DNA of 64,000 nucleotides, taken from the NCBI RefSeq assembly GCF_002795825.1, contig NZ_CP018800.1, positions 1,240,001 through 1,304,000 on the forward strand, in the 5' to 3' direction. Made by a program: the position numbers and the translations under genes. Positions 8,634 to 16,266 of the stretch are shown piece after piece (within the stretch, counting starts at the first letter, position 1; the number at the start of each line of letters is the position of its first letter). The stretch comes from Mariprofundus ferrinatatus. Its GTDB lineage: Bacteria > Pseudomonadota > Zetaproteobacteria > Mariprofundales > Mariprofundaceae. The notes under the pieces are model-generated. The model did no database searches, was not told where the DNA came from, and saw only the letters and a program-made list of their open reading frames with translations.

Positions 8634-8800
8634 TGGGAATTTCTCCTCTGGCCACACGCGTTCTCATCGCATGCGCGGCTCCAGGGGATCCGGTGGACCA
8701 AGCCTGCAAAACAGGCTCTTAAGCAGCCAGGCGCCTTTGCATACTTAAGGCCCGCCATTCAGCTACAGCATGCTGCAGCAATCAGTTCAACAAACTGGGA

Positions 8801-8837
8801 TTTACATATTTTTACACTGTCGAAACCCACCATTTAC
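8801..8837 (-). promoter_or_regulatory. CpxR-like direct repeat (TTTAC-N5-TTTAC) plus a third phased TTTAC
   Basis: TTTAC at 8801-8805 and 8811-8815 are exactly five bases apart, a perfect reverse complement of the classical CpxR box GTAAA-N5-GTAAA. A third TTTAC at 8833-8837 starts 22 bases after the second, about two helical turns. The group lies 50-87 bases upstream of the secreted protein at 8888. OmpR-family regulators bind such head-to-tail repeats on one helix face; occupancy here is inferred. Confidence 0.5.
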
Positions 8838-8887
8838 AGAAAAACGGTCAGCATAACCTCCAGGAAGCAACCTGATGGAGGTGCCCC

Positions 8888-9763
8888 ATGAACAGAGAGA
8901 GAACGATACCTGTCATCATTGCACTGCTTGCCGGATTGTTGGCAATGAATCCAATTCCGGCACATGCCGATCGAGATGGCCGTTCGCATGAGCGAGATAT
9001 CAGAGGTGAGCGGCAACACCAGCCAAGGCATGCTGAGCGGCCTGTAAGGCAGAGAGAAGCCCTGAACAGGAGCGCAAGAAGTGAAAGCCGGGAACGAGGC
9101 AACCGGAATATTAACGAGCAGCAAAAACAGCGCCGCAATATTCAGACGGGTCAGCGAACGGCTCGGGAACACGGGCCGGCAGTTCGCAAGCACGTGGAAC
9201 ATAATCCCCGCAACTCAGTAGCTCCCCGTAACCAGAAACTGTTATATCAACAGCGACAGGCGCACCGGGCCTCGGCAACACACAGCAGAGCAGACCGAAA
9301 CCTGCATGTTAAACGGACCATTCAGGTGCAGAAGCCATATTATGCCGGCCATTATATCGGCCATCATCCCCCCAGGAGTCGCTGGTATCGCGGTATCCAT
9401 GTACACCGTCCATTCGGCCACCTCTATCCAGGCTTCGGCTTCTACTACAGTGACTCCGACGCATTCCGCTGGCTGGCGTTTACTACAATCTCACTGGCCA
9501 TTGTTGACCATCTGGATCAGCACCAGCAGCGTTTACATGAACACGCGTTGATCACAGCAACAACGGCTCGCCCTGGTGAGCGCGTCTACTGGCGCCATGG
9601 ATCAGCCTATGGTTCGGTGACAGTAATCCATATCGGATATGACCGTCATGGCCACGAATTCCGCGAGTTCAAGCAGAGCATTACCCGCTATGGCAGAACA
9701 GAAACCAGTTATCACAGGGCAATCCTGCGTAGCGATCGCTCTTGGGATGTGGTGCACCTGTAA
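8888..9763 (+). CDS. Secreted Arg/His-rich protein of unknown function
   Basis: A 291-residue exported protein. The start ATG 8888 has GGAGG nine bases upstream, and the signal peptide (PVIIALLAGLLAMNPIPAHA) is cleaved near residue 27. Residues 28-150 are extremely rich in Arg, Gln, Glu and His and look disordered. After that comes a Tyr/His/Gly/Pro segment (YYAGHYIGHHPP), a short hydrophobic stretch near 200 and a folded-looking C-terminal domain of about 75 residues with many aromatic and His residues. I do not recognise the family. Like the glycine-zipper gene, it has CpxR-like boxes upstream and a strong terminator downstream, so both may belong to one envelope-stress regulon. Such a composition could bind polyanions or metal; that is speculation. 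Confidence 0.65.
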   Translation: MNRERTIPVIIALLAGLLAMNPIPAHADRDGRSHERDIRGERQHQPRHAERPVRQREALNRSARSESRERGNRNINEQQKQRRNIQTGQRTAREHGPAVRKHVEHNPRNSVAPRNQKLLYQQRQAHRASATHSRADRNLHVKRTIQVQKPYYAGHYIGHHPPRSRWYRGIHVHRPFGHLYPGFGFYYSDSDAFRWLAFTTISLAIVDHLDQHQQRLHEHALITATTARPGERVYWRHGSAYGSVTVIHIGYDRHGHEFREFKQSITRYGRTETSYHRAILRSDRSWDVVHL

Positions 9764-9795
9764 TCTCTCCCCCGCCTGGTGGCAGCATCCCGAAT

Positions 9796-9829
9796 AAAGC
9801 CCTGCAGCAAGATGCAGGGCTTTATTTTT
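9796..9829 (+). terminator. Rho-independent terminator
   Basis: An 11-base-pair stem (AAAGCCCTGCA / TGCAGGGCTTT) around a six-base loop is followed by TTTATTTTT. It lies 33 bases after the stop of the secreted Arg/His-rich gene and closes its transcript. Confidence 0.88.
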
Positions 9830-9858
9830 GTCAGGTGGCGTGCAGGGTTGAGCAATAG

Positions 9859-10122
9859 ATGGAGTATCTGCAAATGCATGAGCAACCCAACAATCCGCTG
9901 CACGGCATGACGCTTGAGAAAATCCTCAACGCACTGGTTGAGCATTACGGCTGGGGCGAATTGGGCATATACGTCAAAATACGCTGCTTTAACGACAATC
10001 CGTCGGTGAAGTCTAGCCTTAAATTCCTGCGCAAAACTCCGTGGGCACGAACAAAGGTCGAGAACCTCTATCTCGACATGCTCAGGGAGAAAGAGAAACA
10101 ATCTTGGCCCTACAGGAAATGA
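9859..10122 (+). CDS. VF530-family (DUF2132) small DNA-binding-like protein
   Basis: An 87-residue protein with the highly conserved VF530 pattern [10 protein letters not shown], then HYGW, then [20 protein letters not shown] and PWAR. Proteins of this family are small helical proteins described as DNA-binding-like; their cellular role is not settled. The true start may be ATG 9874 (giving 82 residues), which has GGAG ten bases upstream, whereas ATG 9859 has no clear ribosome site. It is followed after one base by the exonuclease gene, so the two are probably co-expressed. A DNA-related function would fit that pairing. Confidence 0.85.
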   Translation: MEYLQMHEQPNNPLHGMTLEKILNALVEHYGWGELGIYVKIRCFNDNPSVKSSLKFLRKTPWARTKVENLYLDMLREKEKQSWPYRK

Positions 10123-10123
10123 T

Positions 10124-11041
10124 ATGAACGATAAGGAAGCGATTCAGCAGCTGGAACAGTCCGGCAACTACAGGGTTATTGAGCGGTTAAACACGCCTGC
10201 GTTCTACAATCAGGGGGATCCCGCCACCCTTCGTACCGGCATTGTGATTGATGTCGAGGCCACAGGGCTTGATACGATCAATGATAAAATCATCGAGCTG
10301 GGTTTTGTCGCCTTTGAATATGATGCAGCAACCGGTCTGGTTTACCGTATTCTGCACAGCTATGCCGGTTTTGAAGACCCTCTTGAGCCGCTGAGCGAGT
10401 TGATCATCCAGATCACCGGCATTACGGATACGATGCTAAAGGGTCAGGAACTGGATGACGACCTCATCAACCTGTGGCTGGAAAAAGCGGACCTGATCAT
10501 TGCCCACAACGCCACATTTGACCGCCAGATGATCGAGCGACGTCTTCCGACCGCAAGCAGGGCCAACTGGGCTTGTACCTTTAGCGATATCGACTGGCAG
10601 GATGAAGATATCTCCAGCCTCAAACTCGATTACATCGCATATAAACTTGGCTTCTTCTTCGAAGGCCACCGTGCCGTCAACGATGCTCAGGCAACCCTTC
10701 ACCTGCTGACCAAAACGCTTCCCGTTTCCGGAAAGCTGGCCATGCACGCACTTCTCGCACGCGCACGCGAAAAGAGTCGTCGCTTTTTTGCAGTCGGCGC
10801 ACCGTTTGACAGAAAGGATGAGCTGAAATCCCGCGGCTACAGATGGATGGCCGATTTCATCTATAACGACCGCGGCAAACAGAAAAAAGGTGTCTGGAGC
10901 AAGTCGGTCGCAGAACCTGAAATAGAAACTGAACAACAGTGGCTTAGCGAAACGGTATATAGCGGCAAAACACCGCAATTCACTTTCAGGGATATCTCGG
11001 CAAAAGAGAGATTCTCCATCAGGGAATTTGACGCCGAATAA
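10124..11041 (+). CDS. DnaQ-like 3'-5' exonuclease
   Basis: A 305-residue protein with an N-terminal DEDDh exonuclease domain. Visible are ExoI (VIDVEATGL, near residue 42), ExoII (IAHNATFDRQM near 127) and ExoIII epsilon (HRAVNDAQAT near 187), so the metal ligands Asp, Glu, Asp, His and Asp are present. The remaining 95 residues (from about 210) contain GAPFDRKDELKSRGYRW and form a small C-terminal domain seen in stand-alone DnaQ homologues. It is too divergent to be the replicative epsilon subunit and may act in repair or RNA/DNA trimming. It starts one base after the VF530 gene and overlaps arfB by one base (TAATG). Confidence 0.85.
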   Translation: MNDKEAIQQLEQSGNYRVIERLNTPAFYNQGDPATLRTGIVIDVEATGLDTINDKIIELGFVAFEYDAATGLVYRILHSYAGFEDPLEPLSELIIQITGITDTMLKGQELDDDLINLWLEKADLIIAHNATFDRQMIERRLPTASRANWACTFSDIDWQDEDISSLKLDYIAYKLGFFFEGHRAVNDAQATLHLLTKTLPVSGKLAMHALLARAREKSRRFFAVGAPFDRKDELKSRGYRWMADFIYNDRGKQKKGVWSKSVAEPEIETEQQWLSETVYSGKTPQFTFRDISAKERFSIREFDAE

Positions 11042-11454
11042 TGCTGGAGATCTCGCCGCTGATTGCCATCCCTGATTGTGAAATCGAGATGCACGCCATT
11101 CGCGCCCAGGGTGCGGGTGGCCAGAACGTCAACAAGGTTTCAACTGCCATACATCTGCGTTTTGACATCATGGCCTCTTCCCTTCCCGATATATATAAGC
11201 AGCGGCTGCTTCAACTTAAAGACCATCGCATTACGGCCGATGGCGTGATTGTGATCAAGGCCCAGCAGTACAGGGGGCAGGAGAAGAACAGAACGGATGC
11301 GCTGAACCGGCTTAGAACGCTGATTCATGGAGCCATGGCTGTTCAGAAAAAGCGGAAGCCAACGCGCAGATCATTTAATTCAGTCAAGCGACGACTGAAC
11401 AGCAAGACCCGCCGCGGCGAGCTTAAATCATTACGCAAGAAGGTTGATGAATAG
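11041..11454 (+). CDS. arfB: Alternative ribosome-rescue factor ArfB (YaeJ)
   Basis: A 137-residue class I release-factor-like peptidyl-tRNA hydrolase. It frees ribosomes stalled at the ends of broken messages. The catalytic GGQ motif is present in AQGAGGQNVNKVSTAI at about 20-35, and the basic C-terminal tail (KKRKPTRRS ... KRRLNSKTRRGELKSLRKK), which enters the empty mRNA channel, is intact. Length matches E. coli ArfB (140). ATG 11041 overlaps the upstream stop by one base, so it is translationally coupled to the exonuclease gene. Confidence 0.95.
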   Translation: MLEISPLIAIPDCEIEMHAIRAQGAGGQNVNKVSTAIHLRFDIMASSLPDIYKQRLLQLKDHRITADGVIVIKAQQYRGQEKNRTDALNRLRTLIHGAMAVQKKRKPTRRSFNSVKRRLNSKTRRGELKSLRKKVDE

Positions 11455-11466
11455 CCGGACTCATTG

Positions 11467-11748
11467 TCATCTGTGCTTGTTGTCTGCACTCCCATCACTC
11501 CAGATCCACTCACCGCAAACCATAACCTCAAGTGATTCAGGCAGTGTAGCCAGCCAAGCAAGAAGGTCGTCGCGCTGAGATGGCGTTGTCCAGAGCTGCT
11601 GTTTTTTATGTTCGGGATCGAAACAACGGGCCACGGCCAGCCCGGCCTCTCCCTCCAGCAGCGTCTGAAATCTGAACGAGTTTCCGGGAGGAAGTTCAAC
11701 CTCAACGATAACAGTATCCTCACTTGCCACTGTTTTTCTTTCTCTCAA
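11467..11748 (-). CDS. Small DUF4911-like protein
   Basis: A 93-residue soluble protein. The pattern VEVELPPGNSFRFQTLLEGEAGLAVARC followed by WTTPSQRDDLLAWLATLP looks like DUF4911, a small alpha/beta domain of unknown role; this is recalled from the pattern and not searched. The listed start overlaps mltG by 29 bases; an internal GTG (codon 7) would shorten the overlap. Position and strand suggest it is the last gene of the pabC-mltG operon. It converges on arfB, and I see no clear terminator between them. Confidence 0.6.
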   Translation of the reverse strand: MRERKTVASEDTVIVEVELPPGNSFRFQTLLEGEAGLAVARCFDPEHKKQQLWTTPSQRDDLLAWLATLPESLEVMVCGEWIWSDGSADNKHR

Positions 11749-12706
11749 TTTTTATCCACTGTTCAACATTATCGAGATGCGCTTCATGGGTGGCTGCAAA
11801 CTTATGGCCGCCCGTACCATCAGCAACAAAATAGAGATAATCCACATCGGCAGGTGCTGCCGCAGCCTTCAAAGATGCTGCACCAGGGTTGCCGATTGGT
11901 GTAGGAGGCAACCCCTTGCGGGTATAACTATTCCACGGCGTATCGGCAGCGAGATCCTTTTTGCGGATATTTCCTGAAAAACTTCCCGTGGTTTTCCAGA
12001 TCCCGTAGATAACGGTCGGGTCCATCTGCAACGGCATGCCGATCTTCAACCGGTTGCGAATCACCGCGGAGACCAGCGGCCGTTCGTTCTCAAGCATGGT
12101 CTCCTTCTCGATGATCGAGGCAGCGATTCTAAGCTGCTGCTGCCTGACAGGGTCGGAAGTAAGAGCAGCCAGAACCTCCTGTTGAGCCCTGACCATTGCA
12201 TTCAGCAGTTCGGACGCATTCAGCGGCTTGGTATACTGATAGGTCTCAGGCAGCAGACGGCCTTCTGCGCCGTCCGGCAGAAGCTTGTTGATCTCGGACT
12301 GCCAGACCGTTGCCTTCACGCCTGTTTTTTCAACCAGCAGAGCTACGATCTCATCGTTTCTCAGACCTTCCGGTACTGTAACCTGGAACCGCATCACATC
12401 ACCACGCTCAAGCCGGTCGAGAACTGCATTGATGCTGGCAGGCTCCTCAAACCGGTAGAGGCCGCTCTTCAGCCCTGCCGAAACACCTTTCAATCGTGCC
12501 GCAAAGCGGAAGGCGAGTTTTGACGGAATCACGCCCTGCTCTTCAAGCAGTCGCCCGATTTTGATCGTTGAAGAACCTTTGGAGATCATCACCTCTACCG
12601 GCTCTGAAGGCTGATGTATGGCAGATGCCTGCCAGAGAAGCCAAACCAGCGGTGCAATCAGCAACACGGCTCCGATAATCGAAAATCCAACCAGCTTTTT
12701 AATCAC
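11720..12706 (-). CDS. mltG: Endolytic peptidoglycan transglycosylase MltG
   Basis: A 328-residue inner-membrane enzyme that cuts nascent glycan strands in the periplasm and so limits their length. One N-terminal membrane helix (FSIIGAVLLIAPLVWLLW, 8-25) anchors a LysM-like region and the YceG catalytic domain. The catalytic Glu lies in AASIIEKETMLENERPLVSAV near residue 200, and the conserved LQMDPTVIYG follows near 230. It overlaps pabC by four bases (ATGA), the pabC-yceG arrangement common in proteobacteria. Confidence 0.95.
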   Translation of the reverse strand: MIKKLVGFSIIGAVLLIAPLVWLLWQASAIHQPSEPVEVMISKGSSTIKIGRLLEEQGVIPSKLAFRFAARLKGVSAGLKSGLYRFEEPASINAVLDRLERGDVMRFQVTVPEGLRNDEIVALLVEKTGVKATVWQSEINKLLPDGAEGRLLPETYQYTKPLNASELLNAMVRAQQEVLAALTSDPVRQQQLRIAASIIEKETMLENERPLVSAVIRNRLKIGMPLQMDPTVIYGIWKTTGSFSGNIRKKDLAADTPWNSYTRKGLPPTPIGNPGAASLKAAAAPADVDYLYFVADGTGGHKFAATHEAHLDNVEQWIKIERKKNSGK

Positions 12707-13482
12707 ATCAATTCCTTTGGCACGCCCGCGTTACCGGCCAGTGCTCCTGTCAATTCTCCAAGTGCCGGATGATCGACAGCAATTTTTTTGATTTCTGAAA
12801 CTGCAGCCACCGGTCGAATAAATATACCGCTGTTGCAAAGCGCCATGGCTTCGCAGTCACTGACCCACGATACCGGACACTCCGCTTCATGCACCAGGCC
12901 AGCTTTGATCAGGTGACCGCGAATCACGCCCGGCAACACCCCCCTCTCAGCCAGGGGTGTCCACCAGTGACCACCCCTGTAGATCAGCAGGTTGGCCGTT
13001 GCAGTGGCGATCAGCTTCTGATCCTGCTCAAACAGAAGATCGAGATTTTTTGACCCCTTCAGCACCCGCAGCGTCTCGGCATAATCCGAGGTGAATTTGG
13101 CGGGTTTGGCTTTGAGCGGGAAAGGCCAGTTTCTCATCATCAGAATCGCCATTTTTTGTCTGACGGGAGCCGACACCACCTGAATATAGGCGACAGGTGC
13201 CTCACTGACGTTTGCCAGCCCCCACTCCGCACTGCCGCCACTTACCGTAACGCGTACCAGCACATCACTGCCGACCTGCTCTGCCTGTTTGAGGCTGGCA
13301 TCACGTAAACGTTCGGAATCTGCATCGGAGAGCGTGATGCCAAACTCGGCAAGCCCTGTTGCAAGCCGCTGGCAATGCGCATCCCAGGCAAATATTTCAC
13401 CGTGAATGACACGAAAGGTCTCGAAACAGGCCTCTCCGTAGGCCAGTCCCCTCTCCAATTTGTCTGCAGATACTATCTTCAA
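12703..13482 (-). CDS. pabC: Aminodeoxychorismate lyase (4-amino-4-deoxychorismate lyase)
   Basis: A 259-residue PLP enzyme of the class IV aminotransferase fold that splits aminodeoxychorismate into p-aminobenzoate and pyruvate for folate synthesis. Visible landmarks are the N-terminal ERGLAYGEACFETFRV block, a Lys in the KPAKFTSDYAETLRV segment near residue 135 as the likely PLP lysine, and TATANLLIYRGGHWWTP followed by GVLPGVIRG. The length is slightly under the usual 270. It is divergent from ilvA (22 bases between starts) and heads the pabC-mltG operon. Confidence 0.88.
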   Translation of the reverse strand: MKIVSADKLERGLAYGEACFETFRVIHGEIFAWDAHCQRLATGLAEFGITLSDADSERLRDASLKQAEQVGSDVLVRVTVSGGSAEWGLANVSEAPVAYIQVVSAPVRQKMAILMMRNWPFPLKAKPAKFTSDYAETLRVLKGSKNLDLLFEQDQKLIATATANLLIYRGGHWWTPLAERGVLPGVIRGHLIKAGLVHEAECPVSWVSDCEAMALCNSGIFIRPVAAVSEIKKIAVDHPALGELTGALAGNAGVPKELM

Positions 13483-13503
13483 ACTCGAATCCTCACCGCG
13501 TTC

Positions 13504-15030
13504 ATGGTAGCAAGCCGCCCCATGAGCGATTTATACCTTGAGGCCATCGAACAAGCACGCGTCTATGACGTAGCGATAGAGACACCGCTGGAGCTGGCGC
13601 CGAAACTTTCTTCCCGACTTCATAACGAGGTCCTGTTCAAACGTGAAGACATGCAGCCGGTATTCTCCTTCAAGATTCGCGGCGCTTACAACAAGATTGC
13701 CAACCTGAGCAGTGAGGAGCGTGAATGCGGTGTTATCTGCGCTTCTGCTGGCAACCATGCCCAGGGCGTGGCCCTTTCCAGCCACAGGCTCGGCATTAAA
13801 GCGACCATTGTTATGCCGCGCACCACGCCGGATATCAAGGTGAAAGCGGTCGCCCGCATGGGTGCGGAGGTGGTACTCTTCGGTGACAGCTATTCCGATG
13901 CCAGTGATCACGCCTACAGGCTCTGCAAAGAGAGCGGCAAAGTGTTCATTCACCCTTACGATGATCCCCTGGTGATTGCAGGACAAGGCACGATTGCCGA
14001 AGAGATGATGCGCCAGTACCCGGGCGATCTCGATGCTGTATTTATTCCGATTGGTGGCGGCGGCCTGGCTGCCGGCATGGCCGTGTATCTCAAAACCCAC
14101 TCCCCGAACACGAAAATCATCGGTGTGGAACCTTTCGATTCAGCGGCCATGTACGACTCGATCAAGGCTGGCGAACGCGTGACACTGAAACAGGTCGGCA
14201 TCTTTGCCGATGGCGTGGCTGTGAAACAGGTCGGTGAAATCACCTTCGATCTGGTCCGGCAATATGTCGATGAGATCATACTCGTCGATACCGACGAGAT
14301 CTGTGCAGCAATCAAGGATATCTACGAGGAGAACCGCTCCATCGTCGAGCCTGCCGGAGCACTCGGCGTGGCAGCGCTGAAAAAGTATGTACGCAACACC
14401 GGTGCGCGCGGCCAGCTGCTGACCGCGATCAACAGTGGTGCCAACATGAATTTCGACCGTATGCGCCATGTTGCAGAGCGCACCGAAATGGGTGAAGGAC
14501 GTGAGGCGCTGTTTGCCGTCACCATCCCTGAAACGCCGGGTTCATTCCTGAATTTCTGCCGAATTATCGGCGACCGCAACATTACCGAATTCAACTATCG
14601 CCTCTCCAGTCGGGAGGAGGCGCATGTCTTTGCAGGTATCAGTGTAGCCAACAATGAAGAAGTGGATAAGCTTGAGAAGGCGATGATCGATGCCGGCCTG
14701 CCAACCCTGAATTTGCAGGATAATGAGCTGGCCAAATTGCATATCCGCCACCTGGTCGGTGGCCGCAGCCCGCTGGTTAAGAACGAGGTATTGTATCGCT
14801 TCGAGTTTCCTGAACGTCCGGGAGCCTTGCTGGAGTTTCTTACCCGTGCCGCAGGGCGCTGGAATATATCGCTCTTCCACTATCGCAACCATGCCGCGGC
14901 TTATGGCCGGGTGCTTGCAGGTATCGAGGTGCCGCCTGCAGAGCGTAGTGCATTCGAGGCATACCTCGAAGAGCTGGGTTACCCCTGCGTCAACGAGAGC
15001 GACAACCCCGCGTACAAGCTTTTCCTCTAA
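13504..15030 (+). CDS. ilvA: Threonine ammonia-lyase, biosynthetic (threonine dehydratase)
   Basis: The first enzyme of isoleucine synthesis; it converts threonine to 2-oxobutanoate. The PLP lysine sits in SFKIRGAYN near residue 60, the phosphate-binding GGGGL loop near 187 and the SAGNHAQG motif near 85. Two C-terminal ACT-like regulatory domains follow (starting near ALFAVTIPETPGSF and LYRFEFPERPGALL), the arrangement of feedback-inhibited enzymes of about 510 residues. Frame alone would allow a start at 13375, but that overlaps pabC heavily. ATG 13504 (508 residues) or ATG 13522 are the plausible starts; neither has a strong ribosome site. Confidence 0.94.
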   Translation: MVASRPMSDLYLEAIEQARVYDVAIETPLELAPKLSSRLHNEVLFKREDMQPVFSFKIRGAYNKIANLSSEERECGVICASAGNHAQGVALSSHRLGIKATIVMPRTTPDIKVKAVARMGAEVVLFGDSYSDASDHAYRLCKESGKVFIHPYDDPLVIAGQGTIAEEMMRQYPGDLDAVFIPIGGGGLAAGMAVYLKTHSPNTKIIGVEPFDSAAMYDSIKAGERVTLKQVGIFADGVAVKQVGEITFDLVRQYVDEIILVDTDEICAAIKDIYEENRSIVEPAGALGVAALKKYVRNTGARGQLLTAINSGANMNFDRMRHVAERTEMGEGREALFAVTIPETPGSFLNFCRIIGDRNITEFNYRLSSREEAHVFAGISVANNEEVDKLEKAMIDAGLPTLNLQDNELAKLHIRHLVGGRSPLVKNEVLYRFEFPERPGALLEFLTRAAGRWNISLFHYRNHAAAYGRVLAGIEVPPAERSAFEAYLEELGYPCVNESDNPAYKLFL

Positions 15031-15164
15031 GCTGGCCCCCTCCCGCTGCTCAATCCCGGGGGCAAAAATACGCCGGGATTTCAACTATCTTACACACACC
15101 TATTGACGGCCAAACCGCACAGTTCCAGCCTGACGCCAATGGAAATATTTATTTCTTATAACAG

Positions 15165-16265
15165 ATGATTCGGCCCGCCCGGTTAGACGATGTTCCGGCC
15201 CTGGTAAGCCTGGAAAACAGCTGCTTTGAGATTGACCGTCTCTCCGAACGCAGCTTCCGCCACTTACTCACACGTGGCCATGCCTCTTTTTTCGTTTTTG
15301 AAGAAGATATGCGGCTACTGGGTTACTCGCTTGTGCTGTTTCATCAGAACACCTCGATGGCCCGCCTCTACTCACTGGCAGTGCTTCCAGAGTGCCGGGG
15401 CAAAGGTATAGCCGCAGCTCTGATCAATGCATCCGAGGCTGATGCATTGAAGCACGGTGTGGTTTCGATGCGGCTTGAGGTACATGTCAACAACTCCGGA
15501 GCCATTTCCCTCTACCATAAGCTGGGCTACAAAGAGTTCGCTGTATTCCCTGACTATTACGAGGATCATGCCGCCGCCCTGCGCATGGAGAAGCCTCTGG
15601 CCCCGCATTTGGCTCCGAAAAAGAGTCGGGTGCCCTTTTACGGCCAGACCCTAGAGTTCACCTGTGGTCCGGCCTGCCTGATGATGGCGATGAAATCACT
15701 AAAGCCAAAACTGGAACTGAGCCGCGAGCTGGAACTGCGCCTTTGGCGTGAGGCTACCAGCATCTATATGACAAGCGGCCACGGTGGCTGCAGCCCCTTC
15801 GGACTAGCGCTTTCCGCGTATCACAGAGGGCTGCAAGTCAAGCTCTATGTTCCTTGCGATGCCGAGATGTTCATCGACTCTGTGCGCAACGAAGAGAAGC
15901 GCGAAGTCATCCGAATCGTACAGAACGATTTCCTTAAGGAAATCCGCCGGCTGAAAATTCCACTGACCGAGCGGCACCTGTCTCTCGACATGCTTGAGAA
16001 GAAATTTAAAAAGGGTGCCATCCCTGTGTTGTTGATCAGTGCCTACCGGTTAACCGGAGACAAGTCACCGCACTGGGTTGTTGTCAGTGGTTTCGATAAA
16101 AACTTCGTCTATATCCACGAGCCCTACGTCGACGTTAAAGAGGGCAAGAGCGAAACAACATGTTTTGGTATTCCCGTCACCCGCAAAGAGTTTGAACGCA
16201 TGCGTTTCTACGGCAGCAAACGTCAGTACGCCACACTGCTAATATATAAAAAAGGGGACAAATAA
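15165..16265 (+). CDS. GNAT acetyltransferase fused to a C39-like cysteine peptidase domain
   Basis: A 366-residue two-domain protein. Residues 1-145 are a GNAT N-acetyltransferase with the acetyl-CoA loop ECRGKGIAAAL at about 76-86 and LYHKLGYKEF at about 116-125. Residues 155-362 resemble a papain-like C39 peptidase. The candidate catalytic Cys is C167 in FTCGPACLMM, the His is in PHWVVVSGF near 295 and the Asp region is in HEPYVD near 315. It lies two bases upstream of the RimK-like ligase gene, a pairing known from other proteobacteria. The inferred role is tailoring or cleaving a small peptide or amino-acid conjugate made by that ligase. The substrate is unknown, and no exporter is adjacent. 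Confidence 0.85.
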   Translation: MIRPARLDDVPALVSLENSCFEIDRLSERSFRHLLTRGHASFFVFEEDMRLLGYSLVLFHQNTSMARLYSLAVLPECRGKGIAAALINASEADALKHGVVSMRLEVHVNNSGAISLYHKLGYKEFAVFPDYYEDHAAALRMEKPLAPHLAPKKSRVPFYGQTLEFTCGPACLMMAMKSLKPKLELSRELELRLWREATSIYMTSGHGGCSPFGLALSAYHRGLQVKLYVPCDAEMFIDSVRNEEKREVIRIVQNDFLKEIRRLKIPLTERHLSLDMLEKKFKKGAIPVLLISAYRLTGDKSPHWVVVSGFDKNFVYIHEPYVDVKEGKSETTCFGIPVTRKEFERMRFYGSKRQYATLLIYKKGDK

Positions 16266-16266
16266 C

